Shown here: positions 43,815 through 52,351 of the stretch, in pieces | Layout of the letters: each line of letters opens with the position of its first letter | Numbering within the stretch: position 1 is the stretch's first letter | Notes under the pieces: generated by a model | What the model was told of the DNA's origin: nothing | Databases searched by the model: none | The model's input: the letters and a program-made list of their open reading frames with translations, nothing else | Position numbers and translations under genes: made by a program | Origin: Porphyrobacter sp. AAP60 | GTDB lineage: Bacteria > Pseudomonadota > Alphaproteobacteria > Sphingomonadales > Sphingomonadaceae | Length of the DNA stretch: 64,000 nt | NCBI RefSeq assembly: GCF_001296025.1 | Contig: NZ_LJHV01000002.1 | Location: forward strand, 1 to 64,000 | Direction: 5' to 3'

Positions 43815-46031
43815 ATGTCTCACCGTTTTACTGCTATTCGCGCCGCATGGGCTGGGTCTACCATGCTTGCTGCCGCCATCGGCTTTGCCGCACCCGTCAC
43901 CGCGCAGGACGACGCGGTATCCGAGGATGACGGCCAGCTTGCCACCATCATCGTCACCGCCAACCGCCGCGAGGAAAACTTGCAGGACGTTGCCGTTTCG
44001 GCAGACATTCTGGATGCTGAGCGTGTGGCATTGATCTTTAGCGGTGCGGGCGATGTCACTGCGCTGGCCGGCACCGTGCCCGGCCTCAACGTCGAAAGTT
44101 CGAACGGCCGCGTGGCCCCGCGCTTCTACATCCGCGGCCTTGGCAACACCGATTTCGATCTGGCCGCATCGCAGCCGGTTTCGGTGCTGCTCGACGATGT
44201 CGTACTTGAAAATGTGACCCTCAAGAGCTTCCCGATCTTCGATGTCCAGCGCGTTGAAGTGCTGCGCGGGCCGCAGGGTACGCTGTTTGGCCGCAATACC
44301 CCGGCGGGTATCGTCAAGATCGATTCGGTCAAGCCCAGCCACGACACCAGCATTGTATCGCAGCTGTCATTCGCCAGCCTCGACACGGTGTCGCTGAACG
44401 GCGCCTTCGGCGGGTCGGTGGTTCAAGATGTGCTGGCATTCCGCGTTTCGGCACAGCTGCAAACGCGTGGCGACTGGATCGACAACGACTTCGAAGACGG
44501 CCCCAACCCGCTGGGCGGCTTCACCGATTTTGCCGGGCGCGCGCAAGTGCTGTTCACGCCGAGTGACCGGGCAAGCGTGCTGGCCGCGGTCAATTTCCGC
44601 GATCTGGCTGGTTCGTCCACCTTTTTCCGCGCCAACATTCTCGGACCGGGCAACAACAACCTCAACGCCAACTATGATCGCAACACCGTATCCTATGACG
44701 CGGGCGGCGGTAACAACGCCGATTACCAGCAGTTCGGCGCGACGTTGACGGCGGCCTATGAGTTCGATGGCGCAACCCTCACCTCGATCACCAGCCGCTG
44801 GACCAGCAAAGGTTCCAGCCGCGGCGACGTGGATGGCGGCAACCTTGTGACGGGGCCTGGTTTCATCCCGTTCCCTTCGGATACGCAGGATTCGATTGAT
44901 CTTGAACAGACCACGCAGGAAATCCGCCTCGCCTCGAATGGCGACGGGGCGCTCAGCTGGCAAATCGGCGGGTTCTATTTCGACAGCGATTTCGATGTCA
45001 CCACCATCGGTTTCACCTTCCCGCCGCCGGTCACTGTCAACCACACCAACGAAGCGTGGGCGCTGTTCGGTCAGGTCAGCTACCAGCTGACCGACACCCT
45101 GCGCGCAACCGGCGGTCTGCGTTATACCGATGACGAAAAGGCGTTTTTCGTCCGCTCGGGCGCGGCGCCGCAGGCGGTCAGCGTGGGTGACAAACAGTTC
45201 GATTGGGACATCAGCCTGTTTGCTGATCTGTCAGACGATGCCGCCGTCTATGCCAAGGTTGCAAACTCGTTCCGCGGGCCGACCATTCAGGGCCGCGACG
45301 TCGCCTTCTTCAACCCCCCCTCAGTCGCGCAATCGGAGAACATCACCTCCTACGAAGTTGGCTTCAAGAGCGAACTGGCCGATCGCCGCGTGCGGCTCAA
45401 TGGTGCAGTCTACTACTACACCGTCGAAGATCCGCAGTTCACCGCAGTCGGCGGCGCGGGCAATCTGGTGCAGTTGATCAACGCCAACAAGGGCGAAGCC
45501 TGGGGCGTTGAATTCGATGGCGCATTCCAGATCTCGTCGCAGTTTCTGGTGACGCTGGGCGTGGCCTACAATAACACCGAAATTCAGGATAACACCCTTG
45601 AGGTCGGCACCTGCGCACAGTGCACCGTTACCGATCCCACCCGCACCGTTGCAGGTGCGTTCGGCCCGGTGACCTTTGCCGCGATCAACGGCAACCCGTT
45701 CCCCAACGCGCCGGAGTGGAGTGGTGATCTGACCGCCCGCTATGGCATCCAGGTGGGCAACAGCGGCGAATTCTTCATCTTCACCGACTGGACCTATCTG
45801 GGTGATACAAACTTCCTGCTTTACGAAAGCCGCGAATTCAACGCCGGCAGCCGCATCGAAGGTGGTCTGAAAATCGGTTTTTCGGGCGATAACGGGCAGT
45901 GGGAACTGGCCGCATTTGCCCGCAACATCACCGATGAAGACAACGTGCAAGGCGTGGTCGATTTCAACAACAACACCGCCTTCGTCAACGATCCGCGCAT
46001 CATCGGCGTGATGTTCGGCGTGAAATACTGA
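43815..46031 (+). CDS. TonB-dependent receptor 1
   Basis: A 738-residue outer-membrane receptor. Signal peptide to about residue 30 (VTAQDD), TonB-box-like LATIIVTANRREENLQDV, plug with RFYIRGLGNTDFD, VLDDVVLE-type segment and RVEVLRGPQGTLFGRNTPAGI, and a 22-strand barrel ending FGVKY. The open frame begins at 43365 but that part is antisense to purS. Substrate unknown; the plug type is that of FecA-/PirA-like receptors common in sphingomonads. Confidence 0.92.
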   Translation: MSHRFTAIRAAWAGSTMLAAAIGFAAPVTAQDDAVSEDDGQLATIIVTANRREENLQDVAVSADILDAERVALIFSGAGDVTALAGTVPGLNVESSNGRVAPRFYIRGLGNTDFDLAASQPVSVLLDDVVLENVTLKSFPIFDVQRVEVLRGPQGTLFGRNTPAGIVKIDSVKPSHDTSIVSQLSFASLDTVSLNGAFGGSVVQDVLAFRVSAQLQTRGDWIDNDFEDGPNPLGGFTDFAGRAQVLFTPSDRASVLAAVNFRDLAGSSTFFRANILGPGNNNLNANYDRNTVSYDAGGGNNADYQQFGATLTAAYEFDGATLTSITSRWTSKGSSRGDVDGGNLVTGPGFIPFPSDTQDSIDLEQTTQEIRLASNGDGALSWQIGGFYFDSDFDVTTIGFTFPPPVTVNHTNEAWALFGQVSYQLTDTLRATGGLRYTDDEKAFFVRSGAAPQAVSVGDKQFDWDISLFADLSDDAAVYAKVANSFRGPTIQGRDVAFFNPPSVAQSENITSYEVGFKSELADRRVRLNGAVYYYTVEDPQFTAVGGAGNLVQLINANKGEAWGVEFDGAFQISSQFLVTLGVAYNNTEIQDNTLEVGTCAQCTVTDPTRTVAGAFGPVTFAAINGNPFPNAPEWSGDLTARYGIQVGNSGEFFIFTDWTYLGDTNFLLYESREFNAGSRIEGGLKIGFSGDNGQWELAAFARNITDEDNVQGVVDFNNNTAFVNDPRIIGVMFGVKY

Positions 46032-46122
46032 TGCATTTCCAGATCCGCCGGGTGATGCCGCGCGGCGGGTCGAGAACGCACTAAAGGGCGACCTTCCTTT
46101 CGGGAATGGTGAACCAGAAAGC

Positions 46123-46153
46123 AAAGCCGGCAGGGGTGACCTGCCGGCTTTTT
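46123..46153. terminator. Strong bidirectional terminator
   Basis: A perfect 12-bp stem (AAAGCCGGCAGG / CCTGCCGGCTTT) with loop GGTGA and further T residues. It lies between the TonB receptor and the convergent M16 peptidase and serves both. A weaker GCCG-rich hairpin stands at about 46048-46070. Confidence 0.9.
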
Positions 46154-46162
46154 CTGTACGCC

Positions 46163-49042
46163 TTATTTGGATGTGCCTGTGTTTGCCGCAGCCTCAGGCA
46201 GCACGTTGAATTCCACCGCGCCATCCGGGGTCAGGTATTTCAGCGCTGTCTGGTGGATATCTTCCGGCGTGATGGCGGACATCACAGATGGCACGGCAAT
46301 GAAGCGATCAAGCCGTTGCGGCTCGCTCTGGGCGCGCGCGGCGAGCGCGGTCCAGCCTCCCAGATCCTTCAGAGCATTGTTGTATTCTTCAAGGTAGGGC
46401 TTGCGCGCACGATCAAGCACATCCCCATCAAGCGGGCCTTCGCGCAGATCGGCGATCAGGCTTTGTAGCGCAGCGCGGCTTGCCTCCACCTGATCGGCAG
46501 CAACCGAGGCACCGATGATGAAATTGCCGTAGCCGGGATAATAATGGCTGGGCTGCGATCCGGCAGACGGCGAATAGGCTTGCCCAAGCTCTTCACGCAG
46601 CCGGTCGGTCAGTTCCAGCCGGACGATCCGCGACAGCAGATCGAGCCGCAGCGTCTCGCCAAGATCGCTGTCATCGGTGGTTGGCCAATACCATTGCAGC
46701 AGAGCTTGATCGGGCTCACCCTTGTGGGTCAGCACGCGCTGGCCGCGCGCGGCGGTGAAGCTGCGGGTGCGATTGTCTGTGCGCGGGTTGAAGGCATCTT
46801 CCCGCTGTGGCAGCGCGCCCAGCGTGGCTGCCACCGCTGAAATGGCCGCGTCTTCTTCCAGATCGCCAATCAGCGCCACCTCGATCGCGCCCTGCGCCAG
46901 CCGGTCGCCGATGGCGGTTCGCAGGCCTTCGTAATCCAGCGCGAAGAACGCTTCCTTGGGTTGCAAGCTGAAGCGCGGATCATTGTCCGACAGGATGGCG
47001 CCGCTGACCGAAGCGAGCGCGCGTCCGGGTGTGGAATCGAGCGTGTTGAAGAAATTGTCGATGTTCTTGCGGAACCGCTCCACGCCTTCCGGGCGGTATC
47101 CGGGATCGGTCAGTGTGGCGCTAAGCACTTGCAATTGCAGCAGCAGATCGCGCGGGGTTGTGGTTGCCGCGGCGGTGAAGGCGTCAGGATTGCTCCCCAG
47201 CCCGAAGCTGACGCTGCGCCCCGCAAGCACGCTGGCGATTTCATCCTGACTATGCTTGCCAAGCCCGCCGGAGGCCAGCGAAGGCGTCAGATAGGCGCGG
47301 AGCGGTGCATCGCGGGTGTTCATCAGATCGCCGCCGTCCAGCGCAAAGGTGACGGCAATCCGGTCTTTGCGCACATCGGTGCGTTTCAGGTTCAATCGGA
47401 CGCCATTGGCAAACACGATGCGCCGAATGCCGAGGCGTTCCTCGACCGTGTCGGACACCACCGTGCCTGCCGGGCCGAAATCGGTGTAGCCGAAGGCCAG
47501 TGGTCCCGTGTCGGCTGGCGCGGCAATCGGGAGCGCCATGCCTTGCGCAAAAGCATCGCGCAAAGCTGCCTCGCCGCCGTCTGGCGCAGTGCGGCCTGAA
47601 AAGCGGATCAGCGGGTCTTCCAGCGGTGCGGCATCGGCTCTCACCGCCTGCCACAGCGCATCGGGCGTCATTTCGGGGGCGAGCTGCTCGAACTCGGCCA
47701 GCTGCCATTCGGGCGTGGTCGGGAGGCGCTCGTCGCTGGCCAGTGCCAGTGCCGCATTCGCGAAAACGCCGTTACTGCGCGTATCGGAGGACTTCACGGC
47801 ATTTTCCAGCGCGGTGCGGATATTGGCGAGCTGTTCGTCAACCTCTGCCTGAGTGAAGCCATAGGTCAGCGCCTGATTGACCTCACGCGTGGCGGCAAGC
47901 ACGCCTTTCTGCCATTCGCCATCGGCGCTGCTGACCGAGATGCTGGTGATGCGGGCGTCATCGAACAGGTCACCCGATCCGAAACTGGCGCCGCGAAACG
48001 GCGCATCGGCACCGCGAGCGAGCCGAGCGAGGCGGCGATTGATGATCGCATAGCCAACACTGCGCAGGCTCCCCTCGCGGCGGTTGGCGATGGTATCGGG
48101 CAGATCGCGCCAGGGGCTGAAGCGGGAAATCGTGACGCTTTCGGACAGGGCGGGATCGAGGTGGATGTCGGTCAGGCCCTTGCGGGTCACGTCAATCGGC
48201 CCGGCCTCGGGCTCGGCCGGAGCGGGGGCGGGCTGCCAGCTGGCAAAGCGGGCGCGGATGGCCGCTTCGACCACATCGACGGGGAAATCGCCCACTACCA
48301 CCAATGTGGTGTTCGATGGCGTGTAGGTGCGCTGGTAAAGCGCGCGGATCTGATCGGCGGTGGCGGCGCTCAGCACCTCGATCGTGCCGATCGGCAGGCG
48401 GTTGGTGTAATGCGCGCCCGGCGCAAGGAATTCGGCATTGTCTTCGTAATTGCGCTGCTGGAAGCCCGCGCGATCACGCCGTTCGGCCAGAATCACCCCG
48501 CGTTCACGCTCGACCGCGTCTTGCGCGATGGTCAGTTCGCTCGCGGTTTCTCGCATCAGCATCAGCGCAGTGCCCAGCAGCGCCTCGTCATTGCGGGGCA
48601 GGTTGAGCAGGTAGGTGATCGCGTCGTACCCAGTCGATGCATTGGTATCCGCGCCGAAGGCCAGCCCTTCGCGTTCGAGCAGCTTGATCATCTCGCCTTC
48701 GGGGATGCCCGCAGAGCCGTTGAAGGCCATGTGTTCAAGGAAGTGCGAAAGCCCGCGTTCGCTGTCGGTTTCCTCCAGCGCGCCCGAATCGATCCGCATC
48801 CGCACCAGCGCCGTGCCCGCAGGCGTGGCATTGCTGCGGATGATGTAGCGCATCCCGTTATCAAGCTGTCCGAAGGTGTAGCCGGGATCGACCGGCACAT
48901 CGCTTTCCTCGAAGGCCCAGACCGGAACCTTTGCCTCGGTTGCGGCCACAGTGGCGGGCGCTTCCTGCGCGGCCAACGCTGTGGTGAAGGCAAGCGGGGA
49001 AAGCGCCAGCATCAGGCTGGCAGTCAGCATGGGAATTCGCAT
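46163..49042 (-). CDS. M16 family metallopeptidase, two-lobed
   Basis: A 959-residue exported zinc peptidase. Signal peptide to about residue 25 (TALAAQ), active-site inverted motif HFLEH at 100-104 in the first lobe with the downstream Glu in ERERGVILAE, and a second inactive lobe (about residues 500-959) with the M16C pattern RLELTDRLREELGQAYSP. It would degrade peptides in the periplasm. The ATG at 49042 fits the signal; a TTG 24 bases earlier is open. Confidence 0.92.
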   Translation of the reverse strand: MRIPMLTASLMLALSPLAFTTALAAQEAPATVAATEAKVPVWAFEESDVPVDPGYTFGQLDNGMRYIIRSNATPAGTALVRMRIDSGALEETDSERGLSHFLEHMAFNGSAGIPEGEMIKLLEREGLAFGADTNASTGYDAITYLLNLPRNDEALLGTALMLMRETASELTIAQDAVERERGVILAERRDRAGFQQRNYEDNAEFLAPGAHYTNRLPIGTIEVLSAATADQIRALYQRTYTPSNTTLVVVGDFPVDVVEAAIRARFASWQPAPAPAEPEAGPIDVTRKGLTDIHLDPALSESVTISRFSPWRDLPDTIANRREGSLRSVGYAIINRRLARLARGADAPFRGASFGSGDLFDDARITSISVSSADGEWQKGVLAATREVNQALTYGFTQAEVDEQLANIRTALENAVKSSDTRSNGVFANAALALASDERLPTTPEWQLAEFEQLAPEMTPDALWQAVRADAAPLEDPLIRFSGRTAPDGGEAALRDAFAQGMALPIAAPADTGPLAFGYTDFGPAGTVVSDTVEERLGIRRIVFANGVRLNLKRTDVRKDRIAVTFALDGGDLMNTRDAPLRAYLTPSLASGGLGKHSQDEIASVLAGRSVSFGLGSNPDAFTAAATTTPRDLLLQLQVLSATLTDPGYRPEGVERFRKNIDNFFNTLDSTPGRALASVSGAILSDNDPRFSLQPKEAFFALDYEGLRTAIGDRLAQGAIEVALIGDLEEDAAISAVAATLGALPQREDAFNPRTDNRTRSFTAARGQRVLTHKGEPDQALLQWYWPTTDDSDLGETLRLDLLSRIVRLELTDRLREELGQAYSPSAGSQPSHYYPGYGNFIIGASVAADQVEASRAALQSLIADLREGPLDGDVLDRARKPYLEEYNNALKDLGGWTALAARAQSEPQRLDRFIAVPSVMSAITPEDIHQTALKYLTPDGAVEFNVLPEAAANTGTSK

Positions 49043-49112
49043 AGATTTCAGGTGTCTCTCACGCAAAAGGTCATTGCGGAGAGAGTAGGGCCGAAATCGC
49101 GGCTGTCAGCCT

Positions 49113-49916
49113 TTATTTCTTCAGTGGGGGCGGCCCGCGCAGGCGCGAGCGGGCGTGGGAGAGGTCAAACACCTCACCGGGGCCATTGTCTTCGCCGTTC
49201 AGCAGGCCGAGGCGGCGGGCGACTTCGCGATACGCCTCTTCCTCGCCGCCCAGATCGCGGCGGAAGCGATCCTTGTCGAGCTTTTCGCCGGTCGCCATGT
49301 CCCACAGGCGGCAGCCATCAGGGCTGATTTCATCGGCCAGGATCACGCGGCTGTAATCACCATCGTAAAGCCGTCCGAATTCAAGCTTGAAGTCCACCAG
49401 CCGGATATCGATCGCAGCGAACATGCCGCACATGAAATCATTGATGCGGATCGCCATCGAGGAAATGTCGTGCATTTCCTCGTTCGTGGCCCAGTTGAAA
49501 CAGGCGATGTGTTCTTCCGCGATCAGCGGATCGCCCAGCGCATCATCCTTGTAGTAATATTCGATCAGGGTGTGCGGCAGCGGTTCGCCTTCCTCGATGC
49601 CGAGGCGTTTGCTGATCGACCCTGCGGCGACATTGCGCACCACCACTTCGATGGGGATGATATCGACCTGCCGGATCAACTGTTCGCGCATGTTGAGGCG
49701 GCGGATAAAGTGGGTGGGGATGCCGATATGGGCGAGGCGCGTGAACACATGCTCGCTGATACGGTTGTTGATCACGCCCTTGCCGTTGATCGTGCCTTTT
49801 TTCTCGGCATTGAAGGCGGTGGCGTCATCCTTGAAATACTGGATGAGTGTGCCCGGTTCCGGCCCTTCGTAAAGGATCTTGGCCTTGCCTTCGTAGATCT
49901 TGGTGCGGCGGGACAT
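49113..49916 (-). CDS. purC: Phosphoribosylaminoimidazole-succinocarboxamide synthase
   Basis: A 267-residue SAICAR synthase: [56 protein letters not shown] and [12 protein letters not shown]. It adds aspartate to CAIR in purine synthesis. The start at 49916 is 39 bases after the end of tRNA-Phe, on the same strand. M16 peptidase follows downstream, 70 bp on. Confidence 0.95.
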   Translation of the reverse strand: MSRRTKIYEGKAKILYEGPEPGTLIQYFKDDATAFNAEKKGTINGKGVINNRISEHVFTRLAHIGIPTHFIRRLNMREQLIRQVDIIPIEVVVRNVAAGSISKRLGIEEGEPLPHTLIEYYYKDDALGDPLIAEEHIACFNWATNEEMHDISSMAIRINDFMCGMFAAIDIRLVDFKLEFGRLYDGDYSRVILADEISPDGCRLWDMATGEKLDKDRFRRDLGGEEEAYREVARRLGLLNGEDNGPGEVFDLSHARSRLRGPPPLKK

Positions 49917-49955
49917 CGGCACTTTCCCTTTAGGCTTATGGCCCTTTTCAGCGAA

Positions 49956-50030
49956 TGGTGCCCGAGGGCGGATTTGAACCACCGACACGCGGATTTTCAA
50001 TCCGCTGCTCTACCCCTGAGCTACTCGGGC
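49956..50030 (-). tRNA. tRNA-Phe (GAA), CCA encoded
   Basis: On the minus strand: acceptor GCCCGAG/CTCGGGC, D-stem GCTC/GAGC, anticodon stem GCGGA/TCCGC with loop TTGAAAA (anticodon GAA), variable GTGTC, T-stem GGTGG/CCGCC with TTCAAAT loop, discriminator A and an encoded CCA. All stems pair, with one G-T wobble in the T-stem. It lies between yacG and purC, a standard position for sphingomonads. Confidence 0.96.
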
Positions 50031-50149
50031 ATTCGCTGCGAGCGACGGGCTGTTTGACCCGGCGAGCAAATGAGAGCGGCCCTATGGCGAAGGCTGCGGG
50101 GGTTGGCAAGGGGGATTTATCGGCATTGCGCATGAATGTTGCGCAATAT

Positions 50150-50338
50150 TCAATCCTGTTCGCGCCAGTCGTTGGAGGCGACGTCCTGCGGATCGGCCGC
50201 CGGGCCGGGGACAGCATAGGAATCCGAGAACCAGCGCGCCAGATCACGATCCTTGCAGCGCTGGGAGCAGAACGGGTGGAAGCTCTCAGACCTGGGCTTC
50301 CTGCAAATCGGACAGGGTTTGGATGTTGCGGTGCTCAT
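50150..50338 (-). CDS. yacG: DNA gyrase inhibitor YacG
   Basis: A 62-residue zinc protein with CPICRK near the start and FCSQRCKDRDLARW, the YacG Cys4 pattern (C-x2-C, C-x3-C). E. coli YacG binds GyrB and blocks DNA binding. Its ATG overlaps the stop of the RNase E/G-like gene by 4 bp, so it is the last gene of the infA-maf-rng-like chain. The 119 bp between it and the tRNA hold no gene. Confidence 0.93.
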   Translation of the reverse strand: MSTATSKPCPICRKPRSESFHPFCSQRCKDRDLARWFSDSYAVPGPAADPQDVASNDWREQD

Positions 50339-51306
50339 GCTTCGACAAATTGGGCATGCGCCGCTTCGATGGCAAGGCCGGGATCGATATCTACGCGCAC
50401 TTCGCGCCCTGTCCGGCGGGCGAGATCGGCCAGCCATGGTTCTTTCAGTTTGGCTTTAAGCGCCGGATGAGCCGTCAATACCAGCACGCGGCCAGTGCCT
50501 TCGGCCAGTTCTGCGCGGCGCAGTGCCATGCGGGCGGATGCACCCAGCCGGGCCGTGGCGAATCGGTGCAGCAGCGACGGCCCTTCAAGCCGCGCGACAA
50601 GCTGGACAAAGCCGAAGCCGTTCATGGCGGTGCGTTCGTGCGCCCATTCGTCCAGCGCAATGCCCAGCGCCCGGTCGACAATGCGGCGATCATCCTTGCT
50701 GACGATGGTGGGAAAATCGATGCCGATATTGCCGCCGATGTCGAACCAGCCGATGGCCTGCGCAATGGCAGGAACCGCTGCTAGCGCCACATCCCGCGCT
50801 GCGCCGATGCCATCGATATCGATCACAGTCATTGCCGGGGTGACGCTGACGATGATTTCTCCACCCGGAAATGCGATGCTGGCCGATGAGGCTGCGTGCC
50901 AGACATCTTCCCACAATCCGGCCGGGAAGCGGCGGACTGTCCGGCCGCCGACAAACGGCGCGGTGGTTGCAGGGGCGTCGCCGCCAGCGACACGGGCCTG
51001 CGCGCGCTTCAGCCGGCCGCGTTCGGCAATGGCGGCGCGGGTGATCACGAGATCGAGCATCTGCCCTTCGGTGGCGGCCTGTGGCAAGTGATCGACCAGC
51101 GCTTCACTGCCATCATCCAGCATTGCAACGCCGCGCCGCGATCCTTTCAGCTTGGCTGCCAGCTTGCCAGCGCAGTGCGTGCCAGCGGCGAGCTCACCGG
51201 GCCACATCAGCCGCGCTGCCAGTACCCGCTCGCCTGCAACCAGCAATGCGCGCGTTTCGCCGATGCCTTCCTCGATCAACCATTCTGGCGCAGTGCATTC
51301 AGCCAA
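50335..51306 (-). CDS. Ribonuclease E/G family protein, short form
   Basis: A 323-residue RNase E/G homologue. The two metal Asp sites are visible as MTVIDIDG (as in VIDVNSG) and NIGIDFPTI (as in VIDFIDM); the N-terminal EWLIEEGIGETRALL replaces the usual S1 domain, and no C-terminal scaffold is seen. Full RNase E has the zinc-link CPxC, which is not evident. Role may be rRNA or mRNA trimming. It starts with TTG overlapping the maf stop by 8 bp, and sits before yacG. Confidence 0.85.
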   Translation of the reverse strand: MAECTAPEWLIEEGIGETRALLVAGERVLAARLMWPGELAAGTHCAGKLAAKLKGSRRGVAMLDDGSEALVDHLPQAATEGQMLDLVITRAAIAERGRLKRAQARVAGGDAPATTAPFVGGRTVRRFPAGLWEDVWHAASSASIAFPGGEIIVSVTPAMTVIDIDGIGAARDVALAAVPAIAQAIGWFDIGGNIGIDFPTIVSKDDRRIVDRALGIALDEWAHERTAMNGFGFVQLVARLEGPSLLHRFATARLGASARMALRRAELAEGTGRVLVLTAHPALKAKLKEPWLADLARRTGREVRVDIDPGLAIEAAHAQFVEA

Positions 51307-51871
51307 CGGGAAATCCTGCCGCCTTGAGCAATGCGCGCGTTTCGAACAGCGGCAGGCCCATGACGCCCGAATGGCTGCCCCTGATCCATTCGATCAGGCC
51401 TTCTGCCGCGCCCTGGATCGCATATCCACCTGCCTTGCCGCGCCATTCTCCGTCAGCGAGATAGGCGGCGATTTCCTCGGCGGAAAGGCGTTTGAAATGC
51501 ACCACCGTCTCGCTCAGCCGCTCGCGCATGGCGCCGCCGGGTGCGCGCAAGACGACACTGGAAAGCACCTGATGCCGCCGCCCGCTCATCAGTTCGAGGC
51601 AGGCGCGGGCCTCGGCTTCGGTTTCGGTCTTGGGCAGGATGCGCCGACCAACCGCAACCACGGTATCACCCGCCAGCACAAAACCTTCCGTTTCAACGGC
51701 GGCTGCCTTTTCGCGCCCCATTCGCAGGGCATAGGCGCGGGGAAGTTCACCTTTGTGTGGTGTTTCGTCGATGTCGGCAGGCGTAACCGCGTCCGGCACA
51801 AGGCCGAGGCGCCCGAGCAGCTCGCGCCGCCGGGGTGATGCCGAAGCCAATGTCAGATGAGGCGCCCCCAT
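51299..51871 (-). CDS. maf: Maf family nucleoside triphosphate pyrophosphatase
   Basis: A 190-residue Maf protein: LASASPRRRELLGRLG, DIDETPHKGE, LAGDTVVAVGRRILPK and GKAGGYAIQGAAEGLIEWIRGSHSGVMGLP. These are house-cleaning enzymes that hydrolyse modified dTTP/UTP or related nucleotides. The ATG at 51871 fits the family start; a TTG 15 bases earlier is open. It follows infA after 15 bp. Confidence 0.94.
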   Translation of the reverse strand: MGAPHLTLASASPRRRELLGRLGLVPDAVTPADIDETPHKGELPRAYALRMGREKAAAVETEGFVLAGDTVVAVGRRILPKTETEAEARACLELMSGRRHQVLSSVVLRAPGGAMRERLSETVVHFKRLSAEEIAAYLADGEWRGKAGGYAIQGAAEGLIEWIRGSHSGVMGLPLFETRALLKAAGFPVG

Positions 51872-51886
51872 CAGGGAGCCACGCAA

Positions 51887-52132
51887 TTATTGCGGGCCGG
51901 GGCCGCCGCGGCCCGGCATGAAGCGATAGGTGATGCGTGCCTTGGTCAGATCATACGGGGTGAGTTCGCACAGCACTTCGTCGCCCACCAGCACGCGAAT
52001 GCGGTTCTTGCGCATTTTGCCTGCGGTGTGGCCCAGCACCTCATGGCCGTTTTCAAGCTCCACCCGGAACATCGCATTGGGCAGCAATTCAACCACGCGC
52101 CCGCGCATTTCGAGGAGTTCTTCCTTGGCCAT
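51887..52132 (-). CDS. infA: Translation initiation factor IF-1
   Basis: An 81-residue OB-fold protein, [22 protein letters not shown], with [18 protein letters not shown] and [11 protein letters not shown]. It stabilises the 30S initiation complex. It is first in a chain infA-maf-rng-like-yacG. Its tail GRGGPGPQ is longer than in E. coli but usual for alphaproteobacteria. Confidence 0.96.
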   Translation of the reverse strand: MAKEELLEMRGRVVELLPNAMFRVELENGHEVLGHTAGKMRKNRIRVLVGDEVLCELTPYDLTKARITYRFMPGRGGPGPQ

Positions 52133-52232
52133 GAATTTCCTTTTGTCTGTTGCGGCGCACAATACGCCCGTCGATATGCGGGTGCGCTTTAGCGATACGG
52201 GAACCAAAAGGGAAGGCTCGTGCTTTAGGGGC

Positions 52233-52247
52233 GAACACACTGTGTTC
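52233..52247. promoter_or_regulatory. 15-bp palindrome in the infA/TonB receptor gap
   Basis: GAACACACTGTGTTC is a perfect 7-bp inverted repeat with one central base. It lies about 100 bases upstream of both divergent starts (infA at 52132 and the receptor at 52352), so it may be an operator for one or both. It is GAAC-N7-GTTC, not the GTTC-N7-GTTC of alphaproteobacterial LexA. No binder can be named. Confidence 0.45.
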
Positions 52248-52351
52248 AGACTGGCCAATGCACTGCTTTTACGGTGCGAATTACAACCAGCCTGCCGGTC
52301 CGGGATTGGCAACACGCAATCTCGTCTAAAATGTTGACGTAAAGGGACATA

